In this document: positions 52,234 through 61,165 of the stretch, one piece after another | Position numbering within the stretch: position 1 is the first letter of the stretch | Layout: each line of letters opens with the position of its first letter | From: an uncultured Sutterella sp. | GTDB taxonomy: Bacteria > Pseudomonadota > Gammaproteobacteria > Burkholderiales > Burkholderiaceae_F | NCBI GenBank assembly: GCA_905213905.1 | Contig: CAJMKD010000014.1 | Span: 1 to 64,000 of the forward strand | Direction: 5' to 3' | Length of the DNA stretch: 64,000 nucleotides | Translations under genes and position numbers: made by a program | Notes under the pieces: model-generated | The model's database searches: none | What the model was told of the DNA's origin: nothing | The model's input: only the letters and a program-made list of their open reading frames with translations

Positions 52234-52262
52234 GCCGGCGGCCCGCACGAGGGGCGGCCGGC
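52234..52262 (-). repeat. Intercistronic hairpin after NikA-like gene 1
   Basis: GCCGGC and GCCC pair with GGGC and GCCGGC around a GCACGAG loop, between the binding-protein gene and the permeases. Such stems often keep binding-protein mRNA more abundant than the distal genes. Confidence 0.5.
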
Positions 52263-52332
52263 GGCCGTGCGCGGGAAAAAGAGGGCGAGCGCGCCGCAGC
52301 GCGCGGCGCGGCTCACCCCAGCGCTCGGACGG

Positions 52333-53934
52333 CTACTTCTTCCACTTCATGTCGGCGAAGGGCACTTCGTACTGATTCGAGAGAAAGCCCACGCCGTCGA
52401 GGTCGGCGCGGAAGAGCGCCTTGTTCGTTTCATAGGAAATCGGCAGATACACCGCGTCGTCGTGCAGGTGCTTGAGCACGAAGCTGTAGAGCGACTGGCG
52501 TTCCGCTTCGTCAGTCGAAGTCAGGATCTTGGTGATCGCTGCGTCGATTTCCTTCTTGTCGGGCAGGCCGAGCTGCGCGGCGTAGTCGCCATAGACGCGC
52601 TGGCGCATGGCGGCAAGCGAGGACTGCGGATCGTAGGGCATCCCCCAGCAGATGTTGAAGACGAGGTCAAAGTTGCCGTTCTTCATGTTGTCGCGGTAGG
52701 ACTGCTCTTCCTCGCCGCGGATTTCGAGCTGCATGCCGAGCTTGCCGAGCTCGGATTGCAGGTATTCGGCAATGGTCTTCTCTGAAACGGAGTTGCTGTT
52801 GTAGAGAAGCCCGAGCTGCAGGGGCTTGCCGTTCTTCATGAGGGGCGCTCTGCGGCCGTCGCGCGTGTAGCCGGCCTCTTCAAGGAGCTTCGCAGCGAGC
52901 TTCATGTCGTAGGCGAAGGGCTTCAGATCGATGTCGCAGTACGGAATCGAGCGCGCGTAGAGCGTGGCGGCGGGCGGCTCGAAGCCGTGGAAGACGCCCT
53001 GGGAGATCACAGCCTTGTTGACGGCATGCTGGATCGCGGCGCGAACCTTGAAGTCCTTGAGGTGCTCGTTGTTCGTATTGAGCACAATGTGGCGCGTGGA
53101 TGTGGGCGCGGAAACGGCAACGGCGAACTTGTCGCTCGAGCGGTACTTGTTGAGCGCGTCCGCGTCGATCATGTTCTTGCCCCAGATGAGATCGATCTCG
53201 CCCTTTTCAAGCGCGAGGATGCGGGTCTGGTTGTCCGGAATCACCTTGACGATGATGCGCTTGAAGGCGGGCTTCACGCCCCAGTAGTCGGGATTCGCTT
53301 CGAAAACGGCGTACTCATCAACGACGTGTTCCTTGAGAACCCAAGGCCCGGAGCCGATGAAGGCCTTGAGGCCGTCCTTCGTCTTGCCGTCCTTCATGAC
53401 CTTCGGGCTCACGAAGGCAAAGGGGCGCGTGACGGCGAGCTCCGTGAGCATCGGGTAGTAGGGCTCGCGCATCGTGATCACGAAGGTCGACGCGTCGGGC
53501 GCTTCCACTTTTTCAAGGAGGCGCATCATTTCGAGCCAGGTGTGGCGCGCCTTGTTGTCGATGAGCGCGTCGAAGTTCGCCTTGACGGCATAGGCGTCGA
53601 GCTTCTCGCCGTCCGTGAAGGTGAGGCCCGGACGAATCTTGAAGGTGTAGACGCGCCCGTCCGGCGAGATCTCCCAGCTTTCAGCCACGGCGCCGTGATA
53701 TTTGCCGTCGTTGCCGAGCGTGACGAGGCCTTCGAAAAGCATTTCCTGCGCGTACATTTCACCCGCATAAAGATGCGGATTGAGGTCGCGCAGGTCGCGG
53801 TAGTTGACGAAGACAAGCGTGTCCTTGTCACGGTCGGGAGCGGCGCTGACGCTGCCGGTGAAAAGCAGGGATGCGCCGAAGAGAGCGGCACAGACGCCTT
53901 TGAGAAGCGTGCGGCGATGGCTGGAGAAAGTCAT
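52333..53934 (-). CDS. NikA-like periplasmic metal/metallophore-binding protein, system 1
   Basis: This is a family-5 solute-binding protein of 533 residues with a signal peptide carrying a Tat-like SHRRTLLKG and cleavage near SAAP. It follows E. coli NikA closely: LNPHLYAGEMYAQEMLFEGLV, RHTWLEMM and RPFAFVSPKV (the NikA Arg is kept). The WGMPYDPQSS and YLPISYETN motifs are also present. The NikA histidine preceding WGAPYDPH is Asn here (VFNICWGMP), so a free Ni(His)2 mode of binding is doubtful. A Fur-box-like site lies 29 bases upstream. It could bind nickel, a metallophore or a related chelate. Confidence 0.85.
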   Translation of the reverse strand: MTFSSHRRTLLKGVCAALFGASLLFTGSVSAAPDRDKDTLVFVNYRDLRDLNPHLYAGEMYAQEMLFEGLVTLGNDGKYHGAVAESWEISPDGRVYTFKIRPGLTFTDGEKLDAYAVKANFDALIDNKARHTWLEMMRLLEKVEAPDASTFVITMREPYYPMLTELAVTRPFAFVSPKVMKDGKTKDGLKAFIGSGPWVLKEHVVDEYAVFEANPDYWGVKPAFKRIIVKVIPDNQTRILALEKGEIDLIWGKNMIDADALNKYRSSDKFAVAVSAPTSTRHIVLNTNNEHLKDFKVRAAIQHAVNKAVISQGVFHGFEPPAATLYARSIPYCDIDLKPFAYDMKLAAKLLEEAGYTRDGRRAPLMKNGKPLQLGLLYNSNSVSEKTIAEYLQSELGKLGMQLEIRGEEEQSYRDNMKNGNFDLVFNICWGMPYDPQSSLAAMRQRVYGDYAAQLGLPDKKEIDAAITKILTSTDEAERQSLYSFVLKHLHDDAVYLPISYETNKALFRADLDGVGFLSNQYEVPFADMKWKK

Positions 53935-53962
53935 GGTGTGTCGTAGAGAGAAAAAGAATCTA

Positions 53963-53975
53963 AATGAGAATCATT
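53963..53975. promoter_or_regulatory. Fur-box-like palindrome upstream of NikA-like system 1
   Basis: AATGAGAATCATT has AATGA/TCATT arms and matches the centre of the Fur consensus ATGATAATCATT in 11 of 12 positions. It lies just upstream of the binding-protein start, where it would cover a promoter. Zur or another Fur paralogue is possible. Confidence 0.6.
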
Positions 53976-54708
53976 CCTAAGAATAGAGCGAAGTTTATCG
54001 GCTTTCGGAGCGGCGGATGTCAAAAATTTGTGAAGGAAGCGTTTGAAAAACTTCATGTTTACCCGAATGAAACGAAGAAAAAGCGAGTGTCAGGACACGC
54101 TTTGAAGAGGGGAAGCCGCCTGTAGCTCTAGCCAACTGACGTAAGCAGAAAAACGGAGGTGTACGAATTTCGAATGTAATACGAATTTACTGAAAGATTA
54201 CGCGCACATACTGAAATGAGGCAAGTGGCATTCGTCGCTGAAGCAGGTGTAAACGCAAATTGCCGCCAACGCATTGAACAAGTTATTCTCGGCATACACG
54301 TATATGTTGTGCTGATGCAACGTGGGGAACGTTCTGCACAAAGCAACAACCGGATGCGTCTTCTTTTGACGCACCCCTTTCCTAATATGAATGACGTCGA
54401 AGGCCGATCGCGTGAAAACGGCGCAAAGGCAGAGAAGCAAAGCGGCGCAGGGCGGCCCTGCCTGCTTGAGCACAATGCGGCGCGAGCCCGCATTTCATCG
54501 GCATGCCCCCCAAAAGGGAGGCGGCAGCCGTGTTGTGTTGGCGCTATAAAAGAAAGCCGTACGCCGTCGGCACGGACTTGATCTTCGACAAAAGAACAAA
54601 AACGCCCGGATGCTGCAGGCAGGCTTCTGAAGCACAAAGCAGCGAAAACGGCCCAAACTGACGACACGGATAAACCGGCGGCGCTCGATGCGCCGCCGCA
54701 ACAGGCAT
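53976..54708. other. Long A+T-richer intergenic region with direct repeats
   Basis: These 730 bases contain no gene that I can support, though short frames exist on both strands at 54198-54581. TACGAATTT occurs at 54162-54170 and again at 54180-54188, 18 bases apart, as an operator-like direct repeat. Base composition around 54130-54380 is lower in G+C than the flanks, suggesting imported or decayed sequence. Confidence 0.4.
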
Positions 54709-55194
54709 ATGGAAAAGATTTCGGATATTGATTTTGAGGATCCCTCGCCCTTCGGCGAACAGAGCGAATCCAATGCGCCTCAAGCCGCAACGGGCGAAAT
54801 TGAGTTTTCTGCGCTCCCCGAAGCGCAGGATGCGGAAGGCGCCAAGCGTCGTCCCGCACGGGAAGACCGCAGGATTGTGCGGCCCGCGCTCGCGCGAAAG
54901 CGCGTGAAGGCGAGCTTCGGCTCCTTTGCGATCGATGTCGAGCGGACGGACCTTGCGGATGCGCTTGCGGCGCTCCTGCAGGCGGCGCCTAATGCCGCAG
55001 CGGATCTCGCGGATTCGCCCGAAGACATCGTGCGCGAGACGCTCGCCGGCTTTGAGGATCTCGACGAAGAGGTCGTTGAGCGGCTCGCGCTTGACGAGAG
55101 CGATGCCGTTCGCAAGGCGCTCCTCGAGAACGAGGATGCGGCCGCCCGGCTCGATGCGGAGAAGCTCGCGGCGCTGCAGGAATCGCTCCGCTAA
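54709..55194 (+). CDS. Acidic protein of unknown function
   Basis: I do not recognise this 161-residue protein. It has no signal peptide and no transmembrane segment. The first ~45 residues are acidic and probably disordered (ISDIDFEDPSPFGEQ). A basic stretch (RRPAREDRRIVRPALARKRVK) follows, and the last 85 residues are acidic Leu/Ala-rich, likely helical (LADALAALLQAAPNAAADL, LDEEVVERLALDESDAV). There are no Cys. ATG 54709 is chosen over 54688 because MEKISDIDF looks like a natural start; the binding site is weak. It is monocistronic with a terminator after it. Codon use is like that of its neighbours. Confidence 0.65.
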   Translation: MEKISDIDFEDPSPFGEQSESNAPQAATGEIEFSALPEAQDAEGAKRRPAREDRRIVRPALARKRVKASFGSFAIDVERTDLADALAALLQAAPNAAADLADSPEDIVRETLAGFEDLDEEVVERLALDESDAVRKALLENEDAAARLDAEKLAALQESLR

Positions 55195-55275
55195 AGTCAT
55201 CTGCGGGCATTGTCGTGCGCGCCCCTGGCGCCTGAGGCTGCGCTGCGCGTGGATCGCGCGAGCCCGGCCCGCCAT

Positions 55276-55320
55276 AAAAATGACGGCACCCTGGTAGCTC
55301 CGGGCGCCGTTATTTGTTTT
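55276..55320. terminator. Bidirectional terminator
   Basis: ACGGCACCC pairs with GGGCGCCGT (one mismatch), with AAAAA before and a T-rich tail after. It serves the unknown gene on + and gpmI on -. Confidence 0.75.
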
Positions 55321-55357
55321 GTGATTTCTGGGCTGGCGCGTGCCTGCCCGCGCGTCA

Positions 55358-56884
55358 TCACTTCCAGGTGAGAAGCGACTGGCCGGTCATTTCGGCGGGC
55401 TTCTTGACGCCCATCAGATCGAGCACCGTCGGCGCGACGTCGGCGAGAACGCCCGGGCGAACCGATGCAACGCGCTCGGAGACGACGACGATCGGGACCG
55501 GATTGAGCGAATGCGCCGTATTGGGCGAGCCGTCCGGGTTCACCGCGTGGTCGGCATTGCCGTGGTCGGCGATCTGAACGACTTCGTAGCCCGCGGCCTT
55601 CGCCGCCTCCACCACGACCTTGGCCGCCTGGTCAACGGCTGCAACCGCTTTCAGGATGGCATCCCAATTGCCGGTGTGGCCCACCATGTCGCCGTTGGCG
55701 AAATTGAGGCAGATGAAGTCGTACTTGCCTTCGCCGAGCGCGCGGGCGAGCTGCTCGGCCACTTCGGGCGCGCTCATTTCGGGCTGCAGGTCGTAGGTCG
55801 CGACTTTGGGCGAAGGCACGAGAATGCGGTCTTCGCCCTCGAAGGGGGCTTCGCGGCCGCCGTTCAAGAAGAACGTCACATGCGCGTATTTTTCCGTTTC
55901 GGCGATGCGCAGCTGCTTCAGGCCCTGGGCGGCGATCCATTCGCCGATGGTGTTGACGACGTTTTCCTTGCCGAAAAGCACGTGCACGCCTTCGAACGTG
56001 GCGTCGTAGGGCGTCATGGTGGCGAAGTAGAGCGGCAGCGGCTTCATGCCTTCGACTTCGCGCTGCGTGAGGACGGTCGTGAGCTCGCGGGCGCGGTCGT
56101 TGCGGAAGTTGATGAAGAGCACCGCGTCGTCAGGGCGGATGCGGCCGACGGGCTCGCCCGATGCATCGGCAAGCACAAGGGGCTTTACGAATTCGTCCGT
56201 GACGCCCGCTTCGTAGGAAGCAAGCAGCGAAGCGCCGAAGTCGGCTGTTTTTTCGCCCCGTCCGGCGGTGAGCATGTCATAGGCTTCGCGAATGCGCTCC
56301 CAGCGCTTGTCGCGGTCCATGGCGTAGTAGCGGCCGATCATGCTCGCGAGGGTGCCCGCGGCGCCGCCTTCGGCCAAAAGCGACGCAAAGCGGCGCACGA
56401 AGCCAATGCCGCTCTTCGGGTCCGTGTCGCGCCCGTCCATGAAGGCGTGCACGTAGACGCGGGAGAGCCCTTCGGCTTTGGCGAGCTTCATGAAGGCGAA
56501 GAGATGCTCGAGGCTCGAGTGCACGCCGCCGTCGGAGAAGAGCCCCATCAGATGAAGCGCGCGGCCCGGCGCCTTCGCGTGATCGAGGAGCGCGCGCACT
56601 TCGGGCATGCGGCCGAGCGAGCCGTCGCGGCAGGCGCGGTTGATGCGCACGAGGTCCTGATAAACGACGCGGCCTGCGCCGATATTGAGGTGGCCGACTT
56701 CGGAATTGCCCATTTGCCCGTCGGGCAGCCCGACGTTCTCGCCGTCGGTGCGCAGCTCTGCATGCGGATAGGCCTTCGTCATGCCCGCAATGTAGGCGGG
56801 ATGCGCAGCGTTGATCGCGTCGGCTTTGTCGCCTCGGCCGCAGCCCCAGCCGTCCAGAATCATGAGAAGAACTTTGCGCGTCAT
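55358..56884 (-). CDS. gpmI: 2,3-bisphosphoglycerate-independent phosphoglycerate mutase
   Basis: This enzyme interconverts 3- and 2-phosphoglycerate in glycolysis/gluconeogenesis using two Mn(II) ions. Its 508 residues are the usual length. Metal and catalytic motifs are MILDGWG (residues 8-14), GNSEVGHLNIGAGR with the phospho-accepting Ser, LFSDGGVHSSLEH, AFMDGRDTDPKSG, FINFRNDRARELT, LNFANGDMVGHTGN and IADHGNADH. AAGGA precedes ATG 56884. It is monocistronic. The organism probably lacks sugar uptake here, so a gluconeogenic role is plausible. Confidence 0.96.
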   Translation of the reverse strand: MTRKVLLMILDGWGCGRGDKADAINAAHPAYIAGMTKAYPHAELRTDGENVGLPDGQMGNSEVGHLNIGAGRVVYQDLVRINRACRDGSLGRMPEVRALLDHAKAPGRALHLMGLFSDGGVHSSLEHLFAFMKLAKAEGLSRVYVHAFMDGRDTDPKSGIGFVRRFASLLAEGGAAGTLASMIGRYYAMDRDKRWERIREAYDMLTAGRGEKTADFGASLLASYEAGVTDEFVKPLVLADASGEPVGRIRPDDAVLFINFRNDRARELTTVLTQREVEGMKPLPLYFATMTPYDATFEGVHVLFGKENVVNTIGEWIAAQGLKQLRIAETEKYAHVTFFLNGGREAPFEGEDRILVPSPKVATYDLQPEMSAPEVAEQLARALGEGKYDFICLNFANGDMVGHTGNWDAILKAVAAVDQAAKVVVEAAKAAGYEVVQIADHGNADHAVNPDGSPNTAHSLNPVPIVVVSERVASVRPGVLADVAPTVLDLMGVKKPAEMTGQSLLTWK

Positions 56885-57253
56885 CGTGAATCCTTTGTGT
56901 CAATAGAGGGAGGGCGCGCGAGCGCGCTCGCGCCGCCGGAAGCTGCGCGCATTTTAGCTTCTGCGCCGAAACCGTTCAGCGCGCCCATGGCGCTTCCAAA
57001 GCGCCGGTGAAGCTTGCCGCCGGATCATGACGTCGCGATGATGGATAAAGCCGCCTGAAGCCGAGACTGCGGACGAGAACTTTCGCTTTCGAGGAAAACG
57101 TAAACGGCATTTTCGACTTTCTTGAGTGCTCGGAACCGAACGGGTAGCAGCAGCGGCTTCGCGGCGCGAGCTCGACAAGCCTCATAGAGAACCGCTAGAG
57201 TGCCGCTTCTAGGCAGATTCGCGTTGCAAGCAACCTGCAAAGGAAAAACGGAA
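56885..57253. other. Divergent intergenic region, gpmI / rtcB
   Basis: There is no gene that I can support in 369 bases. It holds the promoters of both divergent genes, but no confident -35/-10 pair is visible. AAAGGAAA precedes the rtcB start. Confidence 0.4.
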
Positions 57254-58447
57254 ATGCCTGTTTTCAAAACCTTGACGGACGGGCGCGTGCCTGTCCGAAT
57301 ATGGACGAACGACATCAACGCTGCGGCCGAAGCGCAGCTCGCCAACGTCGCTTCGATGCCGTTTGTCTTTCACCATGTGGCGGCGATGCCCGACGTCCAT
57401 GTCGGGATCGGCGCAACGATCGGCGCCGTGATCGCGACGAAGGATGCCGTGATGCCGGCTGCGGCCGGCGTCGACATCGGCTGCGGCATGCTGCTGCAGA
57501 AAACAAATCTCACGGCCGGCTGCGCCTCGGCAGAGAAGCTCGGCCGGTTCTTTGAGGCGGCGCTGAAGCGCATTCCTGTCGGCATGCGCGAGCGCGCTGA
57601 GAAAGACGCAGCTTATGAAGACTGCGCGCCGCTTGAAGAGCGCCTCGCGGCCATTCTGGCGAAGCATCCGAAGATTCTCGAGCCGATGCGCACGATGAAC
57701 TGGCGCCGTCAGCTCGGCACGCTCGGCAGCGGCAATCATTTCATCGAGCTTGTCCGCGACGAGGCGGGGGTGCTTTGGCTCCTCCTGCATTCTGGCTCGC
57801 GCGGCGCCGGCAACGTCATGGCTTCGCACTTCATTCGCCTTGCCAAGGCGCAGATGCAGGCGCGCGGCGTTTCGCTCCCCGATCCGGCGCTGGCTTTCTT
57901 TGAGAAAGGCGAGCCGCTTTTTGAGGATTACCTGGCGACGGCGGCCTGGGCGACCGACTATGCATCGATCAACCGCGCCGTCATGGCGCGCGACGCCATG
58001 CGTGCGCTCGAAGCGGTGTTTCCCGGCGCAGCGCCAGTCGATGATCCCATCGACTGCCACCACAACTTCGTCGCGCTCGAGACGCATTTCGGCGAATCGG
58101 TATACGTGACGCGCAAAGGCGCGATTCGCGCGGGAGCGGGCGAACTCGGCATTGTGCCGGGGAGCATGGGCGCGGCCTCCTATCTCGTCGAAGGGCTCGG
58201 CAGCGCCGATGCATTCGACTCATGCGCGCACGGTGCCGGACGCCGCCTCGGGCGAAAGGCGGCGGCGCTCCGCTTTTCGACTGCGGACCTCGAGCGCGAG
58301 ACGGCAGGCATCGTCTGCCGCAAGGACGCGGGCGTTCTTGACGAGATACCGTCGGCTTATAAGCCCATCGACGAAGTGATGTCCAATCAGCGCGACCTCG
58401 CGCGCGTCGTGCACACGTTCCGGCAGCTCGTCTGCATCAAAGGGTGA
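57254..58447 (+). CDS. rtcB: RNA-splicing ligase RtcB
   Basis: This GTP- and Mn(II)-dependent ligase joins 3'-phosphate or 2',3'-cyclic phosphate RNA ends to 5'-OH ends and repairs cleaved tRNA or rRNA. Its 397 residues compare with 408 in E. coli. Motifs: MPDVHVGIGATIGAV, AAGVDIGCGM (metal Cys), GTLGSGNHFIEL, LLHSGSRGAG, CHHNFV, GSMGAASY, and SCAHGAGR with the His that is guanylylated. ATG 57254 follows AAAGGAAA; an earlier ATG at 57200 adds 18 residues without similarity. No rtcA, rtcR or archease gene is adjacent. Confidence 0.94.
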   Translation: MPVFKTLTDGRVPVRIWTNDINAAAEAQLANVASMPFVFHHVAAMPDVHVGIGATIGAVIATKDAVMPAAAGVDIGCGMLLQKTNLTAGCASAEKLGRFFEAALKRIPVGMRERAEKDAAYEDCAPLEERLAAILAKHPKILEPMRTMNWRRQLGTLGSGNHFIELVRDEAGVLWLLLHSGSRGAGNVMASHFIRLAKAQMQARGVSLPDPALAFFEKGEPLFEDYLATAAWATDYASINRAVMARDAMRALEAVFPGAAPVDDPIDCHHNFVALETHFGESVYVTRKGAIRAGAGELGIVPGSMGAASYLVEGLGSADAFDSCAHGAGRRLGRKAAALRFSTADLERETAGIVCRKDAGVLDEIPSAYKPIDEVMSNQRDLARVVHTFRQLVCIKG

Positions 58448-58493
58448 AGGAAAGCGCCGCTGTCGCCGTCGCCGGCGGGTCGCGCAGCCGCGC

Positions 58494-60209
58494 TCAGCCG
58501 GCAAGGCGCTTCTCGCGCGCTGCCCGCAGAAGCGCCCGCGCGGCGGGGCTCTCGGCCCGTCCAAGCGCTTCGACGGGCAGATCCTCGACGATTCGGCCGT
58601 CGTCGAGAAAGAGAATGCGGTCGGCGAGCGCTGCCGCAGCGGCAAGGTCGTGCGAAATGAAGAGGAGCGCAGGCGCGCCGGGGCGGCGGCGTTCGGCGTT
58701 GAGAAGCGCAATGAGGTCCGCGCGCACCGAAACGTCGAGCGCGCTCATCGCTTCGTCGAAGATGATGAACTGCGGCTGAGCGGCAATGGCGCGCGCAAAG
58801 GCGACGCGCTGAAGTTCGCCGCCAGAGAGTTCATGCGGCCGGCGGCCGGCCGCGTCGGGCGAAAGGGCCATCTGCGCGAGAAGCCTCTGCGCAGCGGCTT
58901 CGAGCGCTGCCTCGCCGGGGCGGTCCGCGCGGTAAAGGAGCGCTTCGACGACCGCATCGGCTGCGCGCCACCGCGGGTCGATCGCATCCGTCGAATTCTG
59001 AAAAACGACGGAGCGCCTGCCCGGCTCCTCAAGGCCGGGCGCCATGCGGATCGTGCCGCCGTCGGGCGCTTCCAGGCCGAGGAGAAGCCTCGCGATCGTC
59101 GTCTTGCCTGCTCCGGACGCGCCGACGAGCGCCACGGATTCGCCCCGGCGAATGGTGAAGTCGACGGACAACAGCACGCGGCGCATGGAAGAGCCGTCGG
59201 AAGCGGCCGGGTCTCTCCTGCCCGTCCGGGCGTGGCGACGGCCGAAAAGCTGCCGAAGGGCATTCAAAATCGAGTGGCCGGCGGCTTGCGCGGCCGGGTA
59301 GGCTTTTTGGAGAGAGCGAACGCTTACGATCACATCGTCGTCTGCTGGCCTTGACGGTGCGGGCTGATCCGCTGCCACTTGGTTTTGAGCGTTATCAAGC
59401 TTTGAAAGCAGCGCTTCATCGAGCGAGCGCCGCGCGGCGACAAGGCGCTTTGAAAAGGGGTGCTGCGGCGTGCGGAGGACTTCGCGCCCGCCCGCTTCCA
59501 CGATTCGGCCGCACTGCATGACGACGACGCGCCGGGCAAGCGCTTCGGCGACCGCGAGGTCGTGAGTGACGAGCGCGAGCGCGGCGCCCCTGGTATCGAC
59601 GAGCGTGCGCAGGAGCCGCACGACTTCCGCGGCCGAAAGCGCATCGAGCGCGCTCGTGGGCTCGTCGGCGACGACGATGCGGGGCCGCAGCAGCATGGCG
59701 GCGGCAATCATCGCGCGCTGCAGCATGCCGCCGGAGAGCTGCGCGGGTCTCGAGGCAAGCACCGTCTCGAGCGCATCCTCGGAGAAGCGAAGCGCCGAGA
59801 GCGTGCGGCGAACCATGCCGGCGAGCGCCTGCTTCGACGCATGCGGGTTCGCAATGCGGGCCGTTTCAAGGAGCTGGTCGCCGAGCTTCTCAAGCGGGTC
59901 AAAAGCGGCGGCGCCCTGCTGCGTGAGGTAGCAGAGTCCGGTGCCGAGAAGCCCGCGCGTGCCGCGCCGGTCCGTCAGGATGCTGCGCCCGAAGAGCTCA
60001 ATTCGGCCGCTCGCGCGCAGGCACTGCGGCAGGAGCCCCGAGGCCGCGCGGAAGGTGATCGACTTCCCGGCGCCCGATTCGCCGATCACGGCGAGCGTCT
60101 CGCCTTGGGCGAGCGAAAGCGAGACATCCGCCACGAAGGCTTCGCCCGTGCGGCGGTTTTCAATTCGAAGCCCTTCGATGAGAAGGAGCGGCGTGCGGCG
60201 CTCGGTCAT
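58494..60209 (-). CDS. Fused NikD-NikE-like double ATPase, system 2
   Basis: This single 571-residue protein carries two complete ABC ATPase domains. Domain 1 (about 1-265) has GESGAGKS, QLSGGMLQR and VVADEPTSALD. Domain 2 (about 300-571) has GASGAGKT, ELSGGELQR and IIFDEAMSALD, the DEA variant marking the NikE-like half. A Gln/Pro/Ala linker joins them. ATG 60209 overlaps the permease stop (ATGA) with AGGAGA 6 bases upstream. In system 1 the same two ATPases are separate genes. It energises the permeases encoded just upstream. Confidence 0.9.
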   Translation of the reverse strand: MTERRTPLLLIEGLRIENRRTGEAFVADVSLSLAQGETLAVIGESGAGKSITFRAASGLLPQCLRASGRIELFGRSILTDRRGTRGLLGTGLCYLTQQGAAAFDPLEKLGDQLLETARIANPHASKQALAGMVRRTLSALRFSEDALETVLASRPAQLSGGMLQRAMIAAAMLLRPRIVVADEPTSALDALSAAEVVRLLRTLVDTRGAALALVTHDLAVAEALARRVVVMQCGRIVEAGGREVLRTPQHPFSKRLVAARRSLDEALLSKLDNAQNQVAADQPAPSRPADDDVIVSVRSLQKAYPAAQAAGHSILNALRQLFGRRHARTGRRDPAASDGSSMRRVLLSVDFTIRRGESVALVGASGAGKTTIARLLLGLEAPDGGTIRMAPGLEEPGRRSVVFQNSTDAIDPRWRAADAVVEALLYRADRPGEAALEAAAQRLLAQMALSPDAAGRRPHELSGGELQRVAFARAIAAQPQFIIFDEAMSALDVSVRADLIALLNAERRRPGAPALLFISHDLAAAAALADRILFLDDGRIVEDLPVEALGRAESPAARALLRAAREKRLAG

Positions 60210-61165
60210 GGCATCTCTCCTTTCGGGGCTGGGCTGCTGCCTTGAGCCGCAGGGGTCCGTTCCGGCACGATGCGGCCAGGTTCTTTCGGACGAAGCGCCG
60301 AAGCGAGGCCGTCGCCCATGAAGCTGAAGGCGGCGCTCGTGAAAAGAATCGCAAGGCCGGGCGCGAGCATGAGGCCGGGGTGAATCGTCATCACGTTTTT
60401 CGCTTCCGCGAGCATCATGCCCCACTCGGGCGCCGGCGCAGCAACGCCGAGGCCGAGAAACGAGAGCGTCGCCACCGTGAGAATGACGGAGGCCGTGTCG
60501 ATCGTGGCATAAACGAAGAATTCGCCGAGGATGTTCGGAATGAGATGCATCAAGAGGATCGATGCGCTTCCCGCGCCCGCAATCTTCGGAAAGACGATGA
60601 AGCCCGCATTCGCGAGGCGCGCGAGCGCCGAGCGGATCATGCGTGCGTGCCAGGGCCATTTGGCCGCCACGCACGCAAAGATGACGTTTTCGAGGCCCGG
60701 GCCGAGCATGCCGACGACGGCAAGGATCATGACTTCAGCCGGGAGCGCCATCCAGGCGCGCGCAATCCGCATCATGAGCCGATCGATCCGGCGCCCCGCG
60801 CTTGCTGCGGCGGCAGCCCAGAGCGCGCCGAGAAGCGTCGTTGCAGCCATGGCGGCAGCGGCGGAAAAAAGCGTGGTGCGGATCCCCCAGACGAGCCGCG
60901 AGAGCACGTCGCGCCCGAGATGGTCGGCGCCGAAGAGATGCGCCGGGCTCGGCGCGGCAAACTTGTGGGCAAGGTCGATTTTCACCGGGTCGGCAAGCGG
61001 CAGCAGCGGCGCAAGAAGCCCTACGAGCACGACGGCCAGAATAAAGACAAAGGCGGCAAGCGCTGCGCGGTCGGCTGAAAAGCGCGACCAAAGGGTCGGG
61101 CCGATGCCGTGCGGGCGACGGGCCGCTGCAGCGCTTTTTGCAGGTAGCTTCAAAAACGTTTTCAT
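60206..61165 (-). CDS. ABC importer permease (NikC-like), system 2
   Basis: This is an inner-membrane permease of 319 residues. Landmarks are FGADHLGRDVLSRLVWGIRT and ARAWMALPAEVMILAVVGML. The EAA loop is LGVAAPAPEWGMMLAEAKNVM, nearly the same as in system 1. N- and C-terminal tails are longer and rich in Ala, Pro and Lys. It overlaps both neighbours by four bases (ATGA), so translation is tightly coupled. Confidence 0.9.
   Translation of the reverse strand: MKTFLKLPAKSAAAARRPHGIGPTLWSRFSADRAALAAFVFILAVVLVGLLAPLLPLADPVKIDLAHKFAAPSPAHLFGADHLGRDVLSRLVWGIRTTLFSAAAAMAATTLLGALWAAAAASAGRRIDRLMMRIARAWMALPAEVMILAVVGMLGPGLENVIFACVAAKWPWHARMIRSALARLANAGFIVFPKIAGAGSASILLMHLIPNILGEFFVYATIDTASVILTVATLSFLGLGVAAPAPEWGMMLAEAKNVMTIHPGLMLAPGLAILFTSAAFSFMGDGLASALRPKEPGRIVPERTPAAQGSSPAPKGEMP

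Noticed and set aside
54198..54581. Short frames on both strands in the long gap after the Nik-like operon
   Set aside because: They lack binding sites, are rich in Cys and Arg without motifs, and overlap each other.
55340..57010. 556-codon plus-strand frame opposite gpmI
   Set aside because: It is antisense to a firmly identified gpmI and has no family match.
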